Source of the DNA: Acuticoccus sp. I52.16.1
Lineage (GTDB): Bacteria; Pseudomonadota; Alphaproteobacteria; Rhizobiales; Amorphaceae
Direction: 5' to 3'
Length of the DNA: 64,000 bases
Assembly: GCF_022865125.1 (NCBI RefSeq)
Contig: NZ_CP094828.1
Coordinates: 4,147,219 to 4,211,218 of the forward strand
Part shown: positions 53,143 through 60,825 of the stretch, piece by piece
Position numbering within the stretch: position 1 is the first letter of the stretch
Layout: each line of letters opens with the position of its first letter
Notes under the pieces: generated by a model
Seen by the model: the letters and a program-made list of their open reading frames with translations, nothing else
What the model was told of the DNA's origin: nothing
Database searches by the model: none
Made by a program: the position numbers and the translations under genes

Positions 53143-53676
53143 TCACCAGCCGAGCAGCCACAGGGCGTCGGCCGGCACGGCGATATCGTGCTGGTGCGTG
53201 AGTTCGCGGTAGCGGCCCTGGTGGAAGACCAGCGGTTCCGCGTTGGGGCGCGGCCGGTCGAAGGCGACGACTCGGCCGACGAATATGGTGTGGTCCCCGC
53301 CCGGATACTGATGCTCCGCCGCGCATTCGAAATGGGCGATGGCGCCGGGGATCAGCGGCGCGCCAGTGACGCCGGGTTCGGGCGCGAGGCCCTCCCACTT
53401 GTCGGCCTGGGCGCGGGCGAAGCGGTTGGAGATGGCGCTCTGGTTCTCGGCGAGGACGTTGATCGCGTAGTGTGTGGTGCGCTTCCACGCCGCCAGGGCG
53501 TTGGCCGTGTTGGCGACGCAGAAGAGGACCAGCGGCGGGTCGAGCGACACCGACGAGAACGAGTTGACCGTCATGCCGATACGTTCGTCCGCGTCCGGGG
53601 CGGCGGTGACGACGCAGACCCCGGTGGCGAAGTCGCCGAGGGCGCGGCGCAGGGCATTCGGGTCGATCTCGCTCAT
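53143..53676 (-). CDS. Flavin reductase (HpaC-like partner)
   Basis: A 177-residue FMN/FAD reductase of the flavin-reductase-like domain family: LRRALGDFATGVCVVTAAPD, GMTVNSFSSVSLDPPLVLFC and HYAINVLAENQ are typical. It reduces free FAD with NAD(P)H and hands FADH2 to the HpaB-like oxygenase whose gene follows by 23 bp. Its ATG overlaps the marR stop by 4 bp, so both are translated from the same message. Confidence 0.92.
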   Translation of the reverse strand: MSEIDPNALRRALGDFATGVCVVTAAPDADERIGMTVNSFSSVSLDPPLVLFCVANTANALAAWKRTTHYAINVLAENQSAISNRFARAQADKWEGLAPEPGVTGAPLIPGAIAHFECAAEHQYPGGDHTIFVGRVVAFDRPRPNAEPLVFHQGRYRELTHQHDIAVPADALWLLGW

Positions 53677-54275
53677 TCGCCGTGCGCCTTTCGTTGCGTC
53701 TCGTAGTCGAGCAGCGCCAGAGCGTTGTCGCCGCCAGCGACGAGGCCGGGGAGGAGGGTGAGCATCCGGTCGAAGTCCGCCGGACCGAGGGCGGCGAACA
53801 GCGTGTCGTTCACCTGGGCCTGCACCGGGGCGAGGTCGTTCAGCCGCGTCACGCCCGCGGGGGTGACGCTCAGGCTGACGCGGCGCCCGTCCGTGGGGTG
53901 CGGCTCCTTGGCGACGAGGCCCATCTTGACGAGCCGGCCGACCTCCGCGGTGACGAAGGTGCCGCTGTAGTGGAGGTGGCCGGCGAGCGTCGAGACGCTG
54001 ACGTCGGCCGAGCGGGAGAGGTGGGCGATCGAAATGAGGATCGAGTACTGCGGCCCGCTGAGGCCCGTGTACGCGCCGAGCCCCTGGCGCGTTGCTTCGA
54101 GGCGGGCGGTGAACGCCAGCAGGCCGTGGACGAAGGCGCGGAAGGCGTCGTCGCGGCCGTCGCGCACCAGGGCGGGACGCGTGGCGGTCATCGGCTCGGC
54201 GGCTTCCTGAGGGTCCATGGCCGTTTGAGCCTCGGCGGTGCCGGCGAGCGCGGTATGGCTGAGCTCGTGGGGCAA
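53673..54275 (-). CDS. MarR-family regulator
   Basis: A 200-residue winged-helix regulator. The DNA-binding part is VSVSTLAGHLHYSGTFVTAE, then RLVKMGLVAKEPHPTDGRRV, whose DGR wing is typical of MarR. It starts at TTG 54275, supported by AAGGA six bases upstream; an ATG at 54191 is a shorter alternative. It is first in the operon with the reductase, monooxygenase and cupin genes, and likely represses it in response to an aromatic ligand. An inverted repeat lies just upstream of its ribosome-binding site. Confidence 0.9.
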   Translation of the reverse strand: MPHELSHTALAGTAEAQTAMDPQEAAEPMTATRPALVRDGRDDAFRAFVHGLLAFTARLEATRQGLGAYTGLSGPQYSILISIAHLSRSADVSVSTLAGHLHYSGTFVTAEVGRLVKMGLVAKEPHPTDGRRVSLSVTPAGVTRLNDLAPVQAQVNDTLFAALGPADFDRMLTLLPGLVAGGDNALALLDYETQRKAHGE

Positions 54276-54290
54276 GCTCGTTCCTTCCCG

Positions 54291-54310
54291 AAATTTAGAT
54301 CGCTAAGTTA
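54291..54310. promoter_or_regulatory. Candidate MarR operator
   Basis: AAATTTAG-ATCG-CTAAGTTA: the arms pair at six of eight positions, with perfect inner TTAG/CTAA. It lies 16 bp upstream of the marR TTG in an unusually AT-rich patch, well placed for autoregulation. Confidence 0.5.
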
Positions 54311-54419
54311 CAACGCTATTTTTCGGTGTCAATGCCGATTGGCACGCCATGCCTATCGTATGGGCGAATGCGGGGGCGGCGTGCCCCCGCATCCGCGTCG
54401 GCATCCGCATCCGGGCGTG

Positions 54420-55097
54420 TCAGTGGCCGAGGGCGTCGAGTGTCGTCTCGCTGACCTCGCCGCGCTCGATCTTCAGCGCGCGGTCGGCGACGCCGGCGAG
54501 GAGCTGCGGGCTCGATTCGGTCACCAGCAGGGCCAGGTCGCCGCGGGCGTCGCGCACCTTGGCGAGCGTGCGCGCGTAGTTGAGCGCCAGCGCCGGGGCG
54601 AGGCCCTGGAACGGCTCGTCGAGCAGGATCGCCCGCGTCGCCACCATCAGCGCGCGGCCGAGCGCCACCATCTTGCCCTGCCCGCCCGAGAGGGAGCCGC
54701 CGGGGCGGTTCTTCAGCTCGGTCAGCTCCGGCATCAGCTCGTAGACCATCGCCAGCCGCTCGGCGCTGATGCCGGCGGGCATCTTCAGCGCCACCGCCGG
54801 CAGGAGGAGGTTGTCCTCCACCGAGAAGGCCGGGATCATCCGCCGGTCCTCCGGCGCGTAGCCGATGCCGAGGCCCGCGCGGGCATGGTCGGGCTGGGCG
54901 GCGAGGTCGGTCCCGTCCAACGTCAGGCGGCCGCCGCCGAGGGGGACGAGACCCATGATGGTGCGCAAGGTGGTGGTCTTGCCGGCGCCATTGCGGCCGA
55001 CGAGCACGGTCGTGGCGCCCTGCGGCAGCGTGAAGGAGACACCGCGCAGCACCGTGTGGCCGGCGAGCGAGACGCGGATGTCGTCGAGGGTCAGCAT
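54420..55097 (-). CDS. LivF-type ABC transporter ATPase
   Basis: A 225-residue ATPase with Walker A LVGRNGAGKTTTLRT, signature SLSGGQGKMVALGRAL and Walker B AILLDEPFQGLAP. The switch region LVTESSPQLL differs from the common LVEQN of LivF. ATG 55097 overlaps the livG stop by one base. It is the last gene of the second Liv operon. marR begins 145 bp further along the same strand and may receive read-through. Confidence 0.9.
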   Translation of the reverse strand: MLTLDDIRVSLAGHTVLRGVSFTLPQGATTVLVGRNGAGKTTTLRTIMGLVPLGGGRLTLDGTDLAAQPDHARAGLGIGYAPEDRRMIPAFSVEDNLLLPAVALKMPAGISAERLAMVYELMPELTELKNRPGGSLSGGQGKMVALGRALMVATRAILLDEPFQGLAPALALNYARTLAKVRDARGDLALLVTESSPQLLAGVADRALKIERGEVSETTLDALGH

Positions 55098-55837
55098 CAG
55101 ATCACCCCCACCACGTCGCGCAGGACCGCCGGGTCGGCAAGCACGGTATCGGGCGCGCCTTCGGCGGCGACGCGGCCCTGGCTCCACACCACGACGCGGT
55201 CGGCATAGCGCCGGACGAGGTCCATGTCGTGCTCGACGAAGACGGCCGTCACGCCCCGTTCGCGCAGCACCGCGGCGAGGCGGTCCATGAGCGGGAACTT
55301 CTCGTCCGAGGAGACGCCGGCCGTCGGCTCGTCGAGGAGCAGAAGCCGCGGCTTGAGGGCGAGGGCGAGGGCGATGTCGGTCAGCTTGCGGCCGCCTTCG
55401 GGGAGGGCGGCCGAGTCGGTCTCGGCGAGGTCGGCGAGGCCGACGGTGTCGAGGAGTGCCGTCGCCGCCTCGCGTACCGAGGGGATGCCGAGCGGGGACT
55501 GCCAGCGCCAGAACCCCGCCTCGGCGGCGACGGCGAGCATCAGGTTCTCCAGCACCGTATGGTCGGTGAAGAGCTGCGGGATCTGGAAGGCGCGGGCGAT
55601 GCCGAGCCTTGTGATCTGCCGCGGCTTCAGGCGCGTGATGTCGCGCCCGTCGAGGTGGATCGACCCGGCCTGGGGCTTCACGTAGCCCGTGGCGAGGTTG
55701 ATGAAGGTCGTCTTGCCGGACCCGTTGGGGCCGATGATGGCGAGGAATTCTCCCGCGTTCACGTCGAGGTCGACGCCGTCGGCGGCCTTCACGCCGCCGA
55801 ACGCCACCTTCACGCCGCGCACCGAGAGGAGGGTCAT
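55097..55837 (-). CDS. LivG-type ABC transporter ATPase
   Basis: A 246-residue ATPase. Walker A is IIGPNGSGKTTFINLATGY, Walker B LLLLDEPTAGV and the H-loop VEHDMDLV. The signature position reads ALPEGGRKLTDIALAL, clearly degenerate compared with LSGGQ, so the composite site with LivF may rely on the LivF signature. Translationally coupled to livM upstream (ATGA) and to livF downstream. Confidence 0.9.
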   Translation of the reverse strand: MTLLSVRGVKVAFGGVKAADGVDLDVNAGEFLAIIGPNGSGKTTFINLATGYVKPQAGSIHLDGRDITRLKPRQITRLGIARAFQIPQLFTDHTVLENLMLAVAAEAGFWRWQSPLGIPSVREAATALLDTVGLADLAETDSAALPEGGRKLTDIALALALKPRLLLLDEPTAGVSSDEKFPLMDRLAAVLRERGVTAVFVEHDMDLVRRYADRVVVWSQGRVAAEGAPDTVLADPAVLRDVVGVI

Positions 55838-56769
55838 CGCTTCGCCCTCCCGCCGGTGCGTTCGATGAGGCCGTAGAGGCCCCGCGGGAGGAAGAAGATC
55901 ACGATCAGGAGCCCCGCACCGATGATGAGGTTCCACACGTCCGGCGCCCAGATGGCCGCCGCCGCGCGCACGCTTTCGAGGAACAGTGCGCCGACGAACG
56001 GGCCGACGACGCCGCCGATGCCGCCCAGCACCGCCACCAGGACGAGCTGGCCGGAGGTCGTCCAGTAGGCGAGGTCGGGGGTGATGTGGCCGATCGCGAG
56101 CGCGTGGATCGCCCCGCCGACGCCCGCCAGAACCGCCGACCCGACATAGGCGAAGAGCAACACCCGCGGCACCGAGACGCCGAGATACTCGAGGCGGATC
56201 TCGTTGCTTTCCACGGCCGCCAGCGCTTCGCCCATCGGGCTCTTCAGGTAGCGGTGGGCGAGGAAGCCGAGCACGATGGCGAGCGCCAGGCCGCCGTAGA
56301 GCAGGACGCTCTCGAACGCCTCGCGCGTGAGCGTCATCCCGAGGACGCGCGGCGTCGCGATCGAGAGCCCGTCAGTGCCGCCGGTGAGGCTGTAGAGCTT
56401 GGCGAGCAGCGTGTAGCCGACCATCGAGACGGCGAGATTGAGCATCGCGAAGAAGATCCCGCGGTAGCGCACCATGAAGAGCCCGACGAGAAGCCCCAGG
56501 ACGCCCGACACGAGGGCCGCCGCGAGAAGCTGCGGCAGGAAGAGGTCGACCCCCGCGCGCGAGGACAGGAAGCCGACCGTGTAGGCGCCGATGGCGTAGA
56601 AGAGGGCGTGGCCGATGGAGATGAGGCCGGCGCGCAGGAGGATCGCGACGCCGAGCGCGGCGAACCCCTTGGCGATCACCAGCGTGAAGACGAAGGCGAG
56701 CCAGGGGAAGGCCGCCGGCACCGCGAGGAAACCGGCGACGAGGACGATGAGAACGAGAGCGTGGCGCAC
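55834..56769 (-). CDS. LivM-type ABC transporter permease
   Basis: A 311-residue inner-membrane permease with ~8-9 hydrophobic segments and the family motifs LISIGHALFYAIGAYTVGFL and AVLGGIGGVVGPFVGALFLE. It starts at GTG 56769, 5 bp after the livH stop. The open frame continues further upstream over livH in another frame but without similarity. It partners with LivH in the membrane. Confidence 0.9.
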   Translation of the reverse strand: MRHALVLIVLVAGFLAVPAAFPWLAFVFTLVIAKGFAALGVAILLRAGLISIGHALFYAIGAYTVGFLSSRAGVDLFLPQLLAAALVSGVLGLLVGLFMVRYRGIFFAMLNLAVSMVGYTLLAKLYSLTGGTDGLSIATPRVLGMTLTREAFESVLLYGGLALAIVLGFLAHRYLKSPMGEALAAVESNEIRLEYLGVSVPRVLLFAYVGSAVLAGVGGAIHALAIGHITPDLAYWTTSGQLVLVAVLGGIGGVVGPFVGALFLESVRAAAAIWAPDVWNLIIGAGLLIVIFFLPRGLYGLIERTGGRAKR

Positions 56770-56774
56770 GGGCG

Positions 56775-57671
56775 TCAGATCCTGCGGGCCGTCGCGGCGC
56801 CGAAGAGGCCGTATGGCCGCACCAGCAGCACCGCGAGCATGACGAGATAGGGCGCGACCGGCTCGAGCTGCGGCATCTGGTAGATCGCGACGACGCGGGC
56901 GATGCCGACGATGATCGCCGCCAGCGCCGCCCCCTCGATCTGGCCGAGCCCGCCGATTGCGGCGACCGCGAAGCCCAGCACGATCGCTTCCGCCCCCAGC
57001 CCCGGCGCGACGCCGGAGTTGGGCGAGGCGAGCGCGCCGCCCAGCGCCGCCAGGAAGACACCGATGGTGAAGGCGGCGGCGTAGACGCGGCGCGTGTCGA
57101 TGCCGAGCGTGGCGGAAACCTCCGGGTCGGCGACGACGGCGGTGATCATCTTGCCGAGGCGCGTGTGGTGCAACATCACCCGGAGCGCCACGACGACGAC
57201 GACCGCCAGCGCGATCAGCAGGAGCTGATAGTTGAGGTAGATGATGCCGCCGATGTCGGAGATGCCGAGCACCGAGACGGCGGCGTCCTGATAGTAGGCC
57301 TGCACGCCGAAGATCAGCTTCTGCAGGTCCTCGAAGATCAGGAACAGGGCGAAGGTGACTAGGATCTGCACCGCCTCGGGCTTGCCGTAGGTGAAGCGGA
57401 TGAACGTGCGCTCGATCGCCGGCCCCAGCAGCGCCGCGACCAGCGCGGCGGAGAGGATGAGGATGGGGAAGGAGAGCCAAGGGCTCGCCCCCGCGCTCAT
57501 CACGAAGCCGCCGATGACGACCGCGACGTAGGCGCCGATGGCGTAGAAGCTGCCGTGGGCGACGTTGAGGACGCGCAGCACGGAGAAGACGAGCGTCAGC
57601 CCCACCGCGATGAAGAAGATGAGAGCCGAGGCCGCGAGGCCGTCGACCAGCATGGGGAGGATGAAATCCAT
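56775..57671 (-). CDS. LivH-type ABC transporter permease
   Basis: A 298-residue permease with ~8 membrane segments and family motifs VFSVLRVLNVAHGSFYAIGA, FTYGKPEAVQILVTFALFL and FAVAAIGGLGQIEGAALAAI. It is the first transmembrane subunit gene of the second Liv cluster, 109 bp after the binding-protein gene. Unlike the cluster at 45-50 kb, permeases and ATPases are here encoded separately. Confidence 0.92.
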   Translation of the reverse strand: MDFILPMLVDGLAASALIFFIAVGLTLVFSVLRVLNVAHGSFYAIGAYVAVVIGGFVMSAGASPWLSFPILILSAALVAALLGPAIERTFIRFTYGKPEAVQILVTFALFLIFEDLQKLIFGVQAYYQDAAVSVLGISDIGGIIYLNYQLLLIALAVVVVVALRVMLHHTRLGKMITAVVADPEVSATLGIDTRRVYAAAFTIGVFLAALGGALASPNSGVAPGLGAEAIVLGFAVAAIGGLGQIEGAALAAIIVGIARVVAIYQMPQLEPVAPYLVMLAVLLVRPYGLFGAATARRI

Positions 57672-57780
57672 GGGCTTGGCCGGTGTCGCCTTCCGATACG
57701 CTGGCGGGGAACGGGCGCCGGCGGCGGACCGCCGACGCAGGAGGAGGAGGGCGGCGGGCGCGAACCCGGCCGCCGCGCGC

Positions 57781-59064
57781 TTACTGGTAGGAGCCGGGGG
57801 CCGGCAGCTCGGCCGCGAACTCCGGCGTCAGGGTCGACACCCACTCGATCGGGTCGACGCCGACCGGCGGGGTGATCGCCTCGCCCGAATAGCGCGCCAT
57901 GTCGGCGAGTTCGGGCGTGTCGCTGCCGGTGGAGACGCCGACGATCTGGTCGACGAGGCCGTCGTGGTCCTCGCGCACGGTGACGGTGCCGGTCAGCGTC
58001 TCGGCCTCGATGTCGGACAGCGCCTCGAGCACCTGGGCCTTGGTGGGCCAGCCGCCGGCGGCCTCCATCGCCTCTTCGTAGGCCTGCTTCACGACGAGGA
58101 TGGTGTTGGCCATCTTCATGCCGGGGAAGACCGGCCACTCGCCGAACTTCTCGTGATAGGCCTCGGCGAAGCCCTGCGCGGCCTCGTTGCCCTTGGCGTC
58201 GGGCGAATTCCAGAAGCCGTCACCCAGCACGCCGACGATGACGCCCTCCGGCAGGTCGACGCGCTGCAGCACCGATTCGCCCAGCGCCAGCACCACCTGC
58301 GAGGAGCGGAAGAGCCCGCGGGCCGAGGCCTGACGGACGAAGTTCTCGAGGTCGCCGCCCCACAGGTTGGAGAAGATGATGTCCGGCCGGGCCGCGGCGA
58401 TGCGCGAGATCTCGGTGTTGAAGGTCGGCGTGCCGAGCTTGGGGAAGAGCTCCGCCACGACCTCGACGTCCGGGTTGAAAGCCTTCATCGCGGCGGTGAA
58501 GATCGCCGCGGCGTCGTGGCCGAACGCGTAGTCCGGGTTGATGATGGCGATGCGCTTGGCGTCCGGCACCTTCTGCGCGACGTAGGCGGCGTAGGCGACG
58601 AACTCCGGCACCGTGGAGGAGTTGGGGCGGAAGACGTACGGGTGCTCGGCGCCCAGGAAGAGCTGATGCGTGTCGCAGTTCCACGTCACCATCGGCATCT
58701 CGAGCTGGTCGGCGATCGGCGCCAGCGCCATGCAGTTGCCCGAGGACAGGGCGGCGACCATGATATCGACCGAGCCGTCGCCGGCGAGACGGCGGAACTC
58801 GGAGACGACGCTCTCGCCGCCCTGGCCCTCGTCGACATAGGTCGGCACGATCTTCGCCCCGCCGATGCCGCCGTCGGCGTTGATCTGGTCGATGATCAGC
58901 TCGGCGGCGTTGCGGCCGGGCATGCCGTAGGCGGCGGCCGGGCCGGAGGTGAAGGTGAAGACGCCCATGCCGAGCTCGGCCGGTGCGTCCTGGGCGTTGG
59001 CGGCCGGGGCCAGCGCGGGCCCTGCGGCGAGCGAGAGCGCCAAGGCAGTGAGAATGGTCTTCAT
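57781..59064 (-). CDS. Periplasmic binding protein of second Liv (HAAT) ABC transporter
   Basis: A 427-residue exported protein with a signal peptide ending APAANAQDAP (cleavage after NAQ or ANA). The mature protein is a type I binding fold (AAELIIDQINADGGIGGAKI, FGHDAAAIFTAAMKAF, FWNSPDAKGNEAAQGFAEAY) of the aromatic/amide-binding subgroup rather than an obvious leucine binder. It begins the second Liv operon. Its promoter region contains the 30-bp perfect palindrome, probably the binding site of the nearby GntR protein. Confidence 0.9.
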   Translation of the reverse strand: MKTILTALALSLAAGPALAPAANAQDAPAELGMGVFTFTSGPAAAYGMPGRNAAELIIDQINADGGIGGAKIVPTYVDEGQGGESVVSEFRRLAGDGSVDIMVAALSSGNCMALAPIADQLEMPMVTWNCDTHQLFLGAEHPYVFRPNSSTVPEFVAYAAYVAQKVPDAKRIAIINPDYAFGHDAAAIFTAAMKAFNPDVEVVAELFPKLGTPTFNTEISRIAAARPDIIFSNLWGGDLENFVRQASARGLFRSSQVVLALGESVLQRVDLPEGVIVGVLGDGFWNSPDAKGNEAAQGFAEAYHEKFGEWPVFPGMKMANTILVVKQAYEEAMEAAGGWPTKAQVLEALSDIEAETLTGTVTVREDHDGLVDQIVGVSTGSDTPELADMARYSGEAITPPVGVDPIEWVSTLTPEFAAELPAPGSYQ

Positions 59065-59390
59065 GCGAAGCTCTCCTTCGAGCGAGACCGCCGCGCCCGG
59101 CGGTCGTGATCGGTCCTGATCGGTCGCCATTCGGCCGCGCTCGATCCGGACACGGTCCGGTGCGAGAGGGGGCGTGTGACGGCGCTCAGGGCATCTAAAA
59201 AGAACTTGTGAAATTTCACAAGTTCTTTCATGACAATGTCTGGTTCGGGTGAGGTTGTCCCCTAGGGCCGCATCGTGTGGCCGGCGGGTGTGGCGAGTCT
59301 GCATCTCGTGGGCATACAAGTCCGAGGCCAATCATGTCCGTGGGCACCTCCTTGCCGGTGCGCGCGACCGGGGCTGACGAAGGAGCGAGA
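59065..59390. promoter_or_regulatory. Divergent promoter region with palindrome
   Basis: A 326-bp gap between the second Liv operon (left) and the DUF2848 gene (right). It is GC-rich except for the 59195-59240 patch that holds the palindrome. A minus-strand TTGTCA (59236-59231) next to it could be a -35 element; no good -10 is evident. No gene is seen. Confidence 0.6.
59199..59228. promoter_or_regulatory. 30-bp perfect palindrome, candidate GntR operator
   Basis: Each 15-bp half reads AAAGAACTTGTGAAA, and the two halves meet with no spacer. It lies 135 bp upstream of the binding-protein gene and 162 bp upstream of the DUF2848 gene. Such length and perfection in an AT-rich patch indicates a dimeric-regulator site; the GntR gene downstream of DUF2848 is the obvious candidate. 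Confidence 0.75.
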
Positions 59391-60071
59391 ATGAACGAGC
59401 TGCCGTTGAGGATCGAGAGCCGGGACGGTGTACGCGAGATCGTCGTGACGGTCGACGCGCTGGTCATCGCCGGGTGGACCGGCCGCGATCCGGAGGCGAT
59501 GGAGCACCACATTCAGGAGCTGGAAGCGCTCGGCGTCAAGCGGCCGGCCGCGACGCCGATGTACTACCCGGTCTCCGTCAGCCGCCTGACCCGGGCCGAG
59601 ATGATCGAGGCGATCGGCAACGCGTCGAGCGGGGAGGCCGAGTACGTCCTGTTCGAGACGCCGCAGGGCCGTTTCGTCGGCGTCGGCTCCGACCACACCG
59701 ACCGCGAGGCCGAGACCGTCGGCGTCACACTCTCCAAGCAGCTGTGCGACAAGCCGGTCAGCCTGACGGTGTGGCCCTACGAGGAGGTCGCCGACCACTG
59801 GGACGAGCTGGAGATCGAGAGCGTCGTCGAGATCGACGGCGAGACGGTGACCTACCAGTCCGGCAAAGTGTCGGCGATGCTGGCGCCCGAGACGCTGATC
59901 GAGAAGAAGCCCGGCGGCTTGCCGGTGGGCACGGTGATGTTCTGCGGCACCCTGCCGGCGATCGGCGGCGTGCGGCCCTCCCAGCGGTTCAAGGCCAAGC
60001 TGCACGACCCGATCCTCGGCCGCACGCTGCGCCACGGATATGATGTGCGCAACTTGGACGTTCCGGGATAA
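59391..60071 (+). CDS. DUF2848 protein (putative hydrolase)
   Basis: A 226-residue cytoplasmic protein with the DUF2848 features VIAGWTGRDPEAMEHHIQEL, VGVGSDHTDREAE, SKQLCDKPVS and MFCGTLPAIGGVRPSQRF. The pattern recalls the fumarylacetoacetate-hydrolase fold, suggesting C-C or amide hydrolysis of a small acid, but no member is characterised to my knowledge. AAGGAG precedes ATG 59391. It is divergent from the second Liv operon and 60 bp upstream of the GntR gene, so transporter, enzyme and regulator form one unit. Confidence 0.8.
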   Translation: MNELPLRIESRDGVREIVVTVDALVIAGWTGRDPEAMEHHIQELEALGVKRPAATPMYYPVSVSRLTRAEMIEAIGNASSGEAEYVLFETPQGRFVGVGSDHTDREAETVGVTLSKQLCDKPVSLTVWPYEEVADHWDELEIESVVEIDGETVTYQSGKVSAMLAPETLIEKKPGGLPVGTVMFCGTLPAIGGVRPSQRFKAKLHDPILGRTLRHGYDVRNLDVPG

Positions 60072-60131
60072 TCCCTATTTCCCCGTCATGGTTGTGGTGG
60101 TCCAATTAACGGGCAAGGGGCATATTCGCAT

Positions 60132-60809
60132 ATGAGCATTGGAACGGAGGCACCGCCGCCCGCAGGCAAGCCGGCGCGTCGACGATCTCTCCGGGACATC
60201 GCCTATGACCGGATCAAGCAAAAGATCATCACCTGCGAGCTGCGTCCGGGTGAAGTGATCAGCGAGGCGGTGCTGAGCGCCTCGCTCGACATCGGCCGCA
60301 CCCCCGTGCACCAGGCCCTCGACCGGCTGATGGTCGACGAACTGGTCGAGGTGATGCCGCGCAAGGGCGTCATCGTGCGCCCCCTCAGCCTGCACGAGGT
60401 CCACGACATCATCGAAGTGCGCCTCGTCAACGAGGTCTATTCGGTGCGGCTGGCGGCGGAGCGCATCGGCCCGGCGGAGACGACGGTCCTGCGCGAGAAC
60501 CTCGGCCGGATGCGGGCCGCCGAGCCGTTGAACGACTACAATGCCCTGATCGACATCGACCGCGAGTTCCACGCCACGCTTGCCTACGCCAGCCGCAACG
60601 CCATCCTGGCGGACTTCCTGGGCAACCTTCAGGATCGGGCGCTGCGCTTCTGGTTCGTCTCGGTGAAGGTGCCGGGCCACCTGAAGCGCATCTGCCAGCA
60701 ACACACCGAGGTGGTGGAGGCGGTCGCCGCGCGCGACCCGGAGCGCGCCGCGCAGGCGATGCGCCACCACATCGAGGAGTTTCGCTCCAACGTCAGCCGG
60801 ATGATCTGA
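60132..60809 (+). CDS. GntR-family regulator with FCD domain
   Basis: A 225-residue regulator. Residues ~18-85 form the GntR winged helix (LRDIAYDRIKQKIITCELRP, GRTPVHQALDRLMVDELVEV). Residues ~95-220 form an FCD effector domain with metal-ligand-type residues in IDIDREFHATLAYAS and AQAMRHHIEEF. FCD regulators usually sense carboxylates. Probably cotranscribed with DUF2848 and acting on the 30-bp palindrome. Confidence 0.9.
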   Translation: MSIGTEAPPPAGKPARRRSLRDIAYDRIKQKIITCELRPGEVISEAVLSASLDIGRTPVHQALDRLMVDELVEVMPRKGVIVRPLSLHEVHDIIEVRLVNEVYSVRLAAERIGPAETTVLRENLGRMRAAEPLNDYNALIDIDREFHATLAYASRNAILADFLGNLQDRALRFWFVSVKVPGHLKRICQQHTEVVEAVAARDPERAAQAMRHHIEEFRSNVSRMI

Positions 60810-60825
60810 CCCCGCCGCCGGCCGC

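Noticed and set aside
59207-59220. Crp-like site TGTGA...TCACA inside the 30-bp palindrome
   Set aside because: The half-sites are separated by four bases instead of the six required for Crp, and the symmetry extends far beyond a Crp site.
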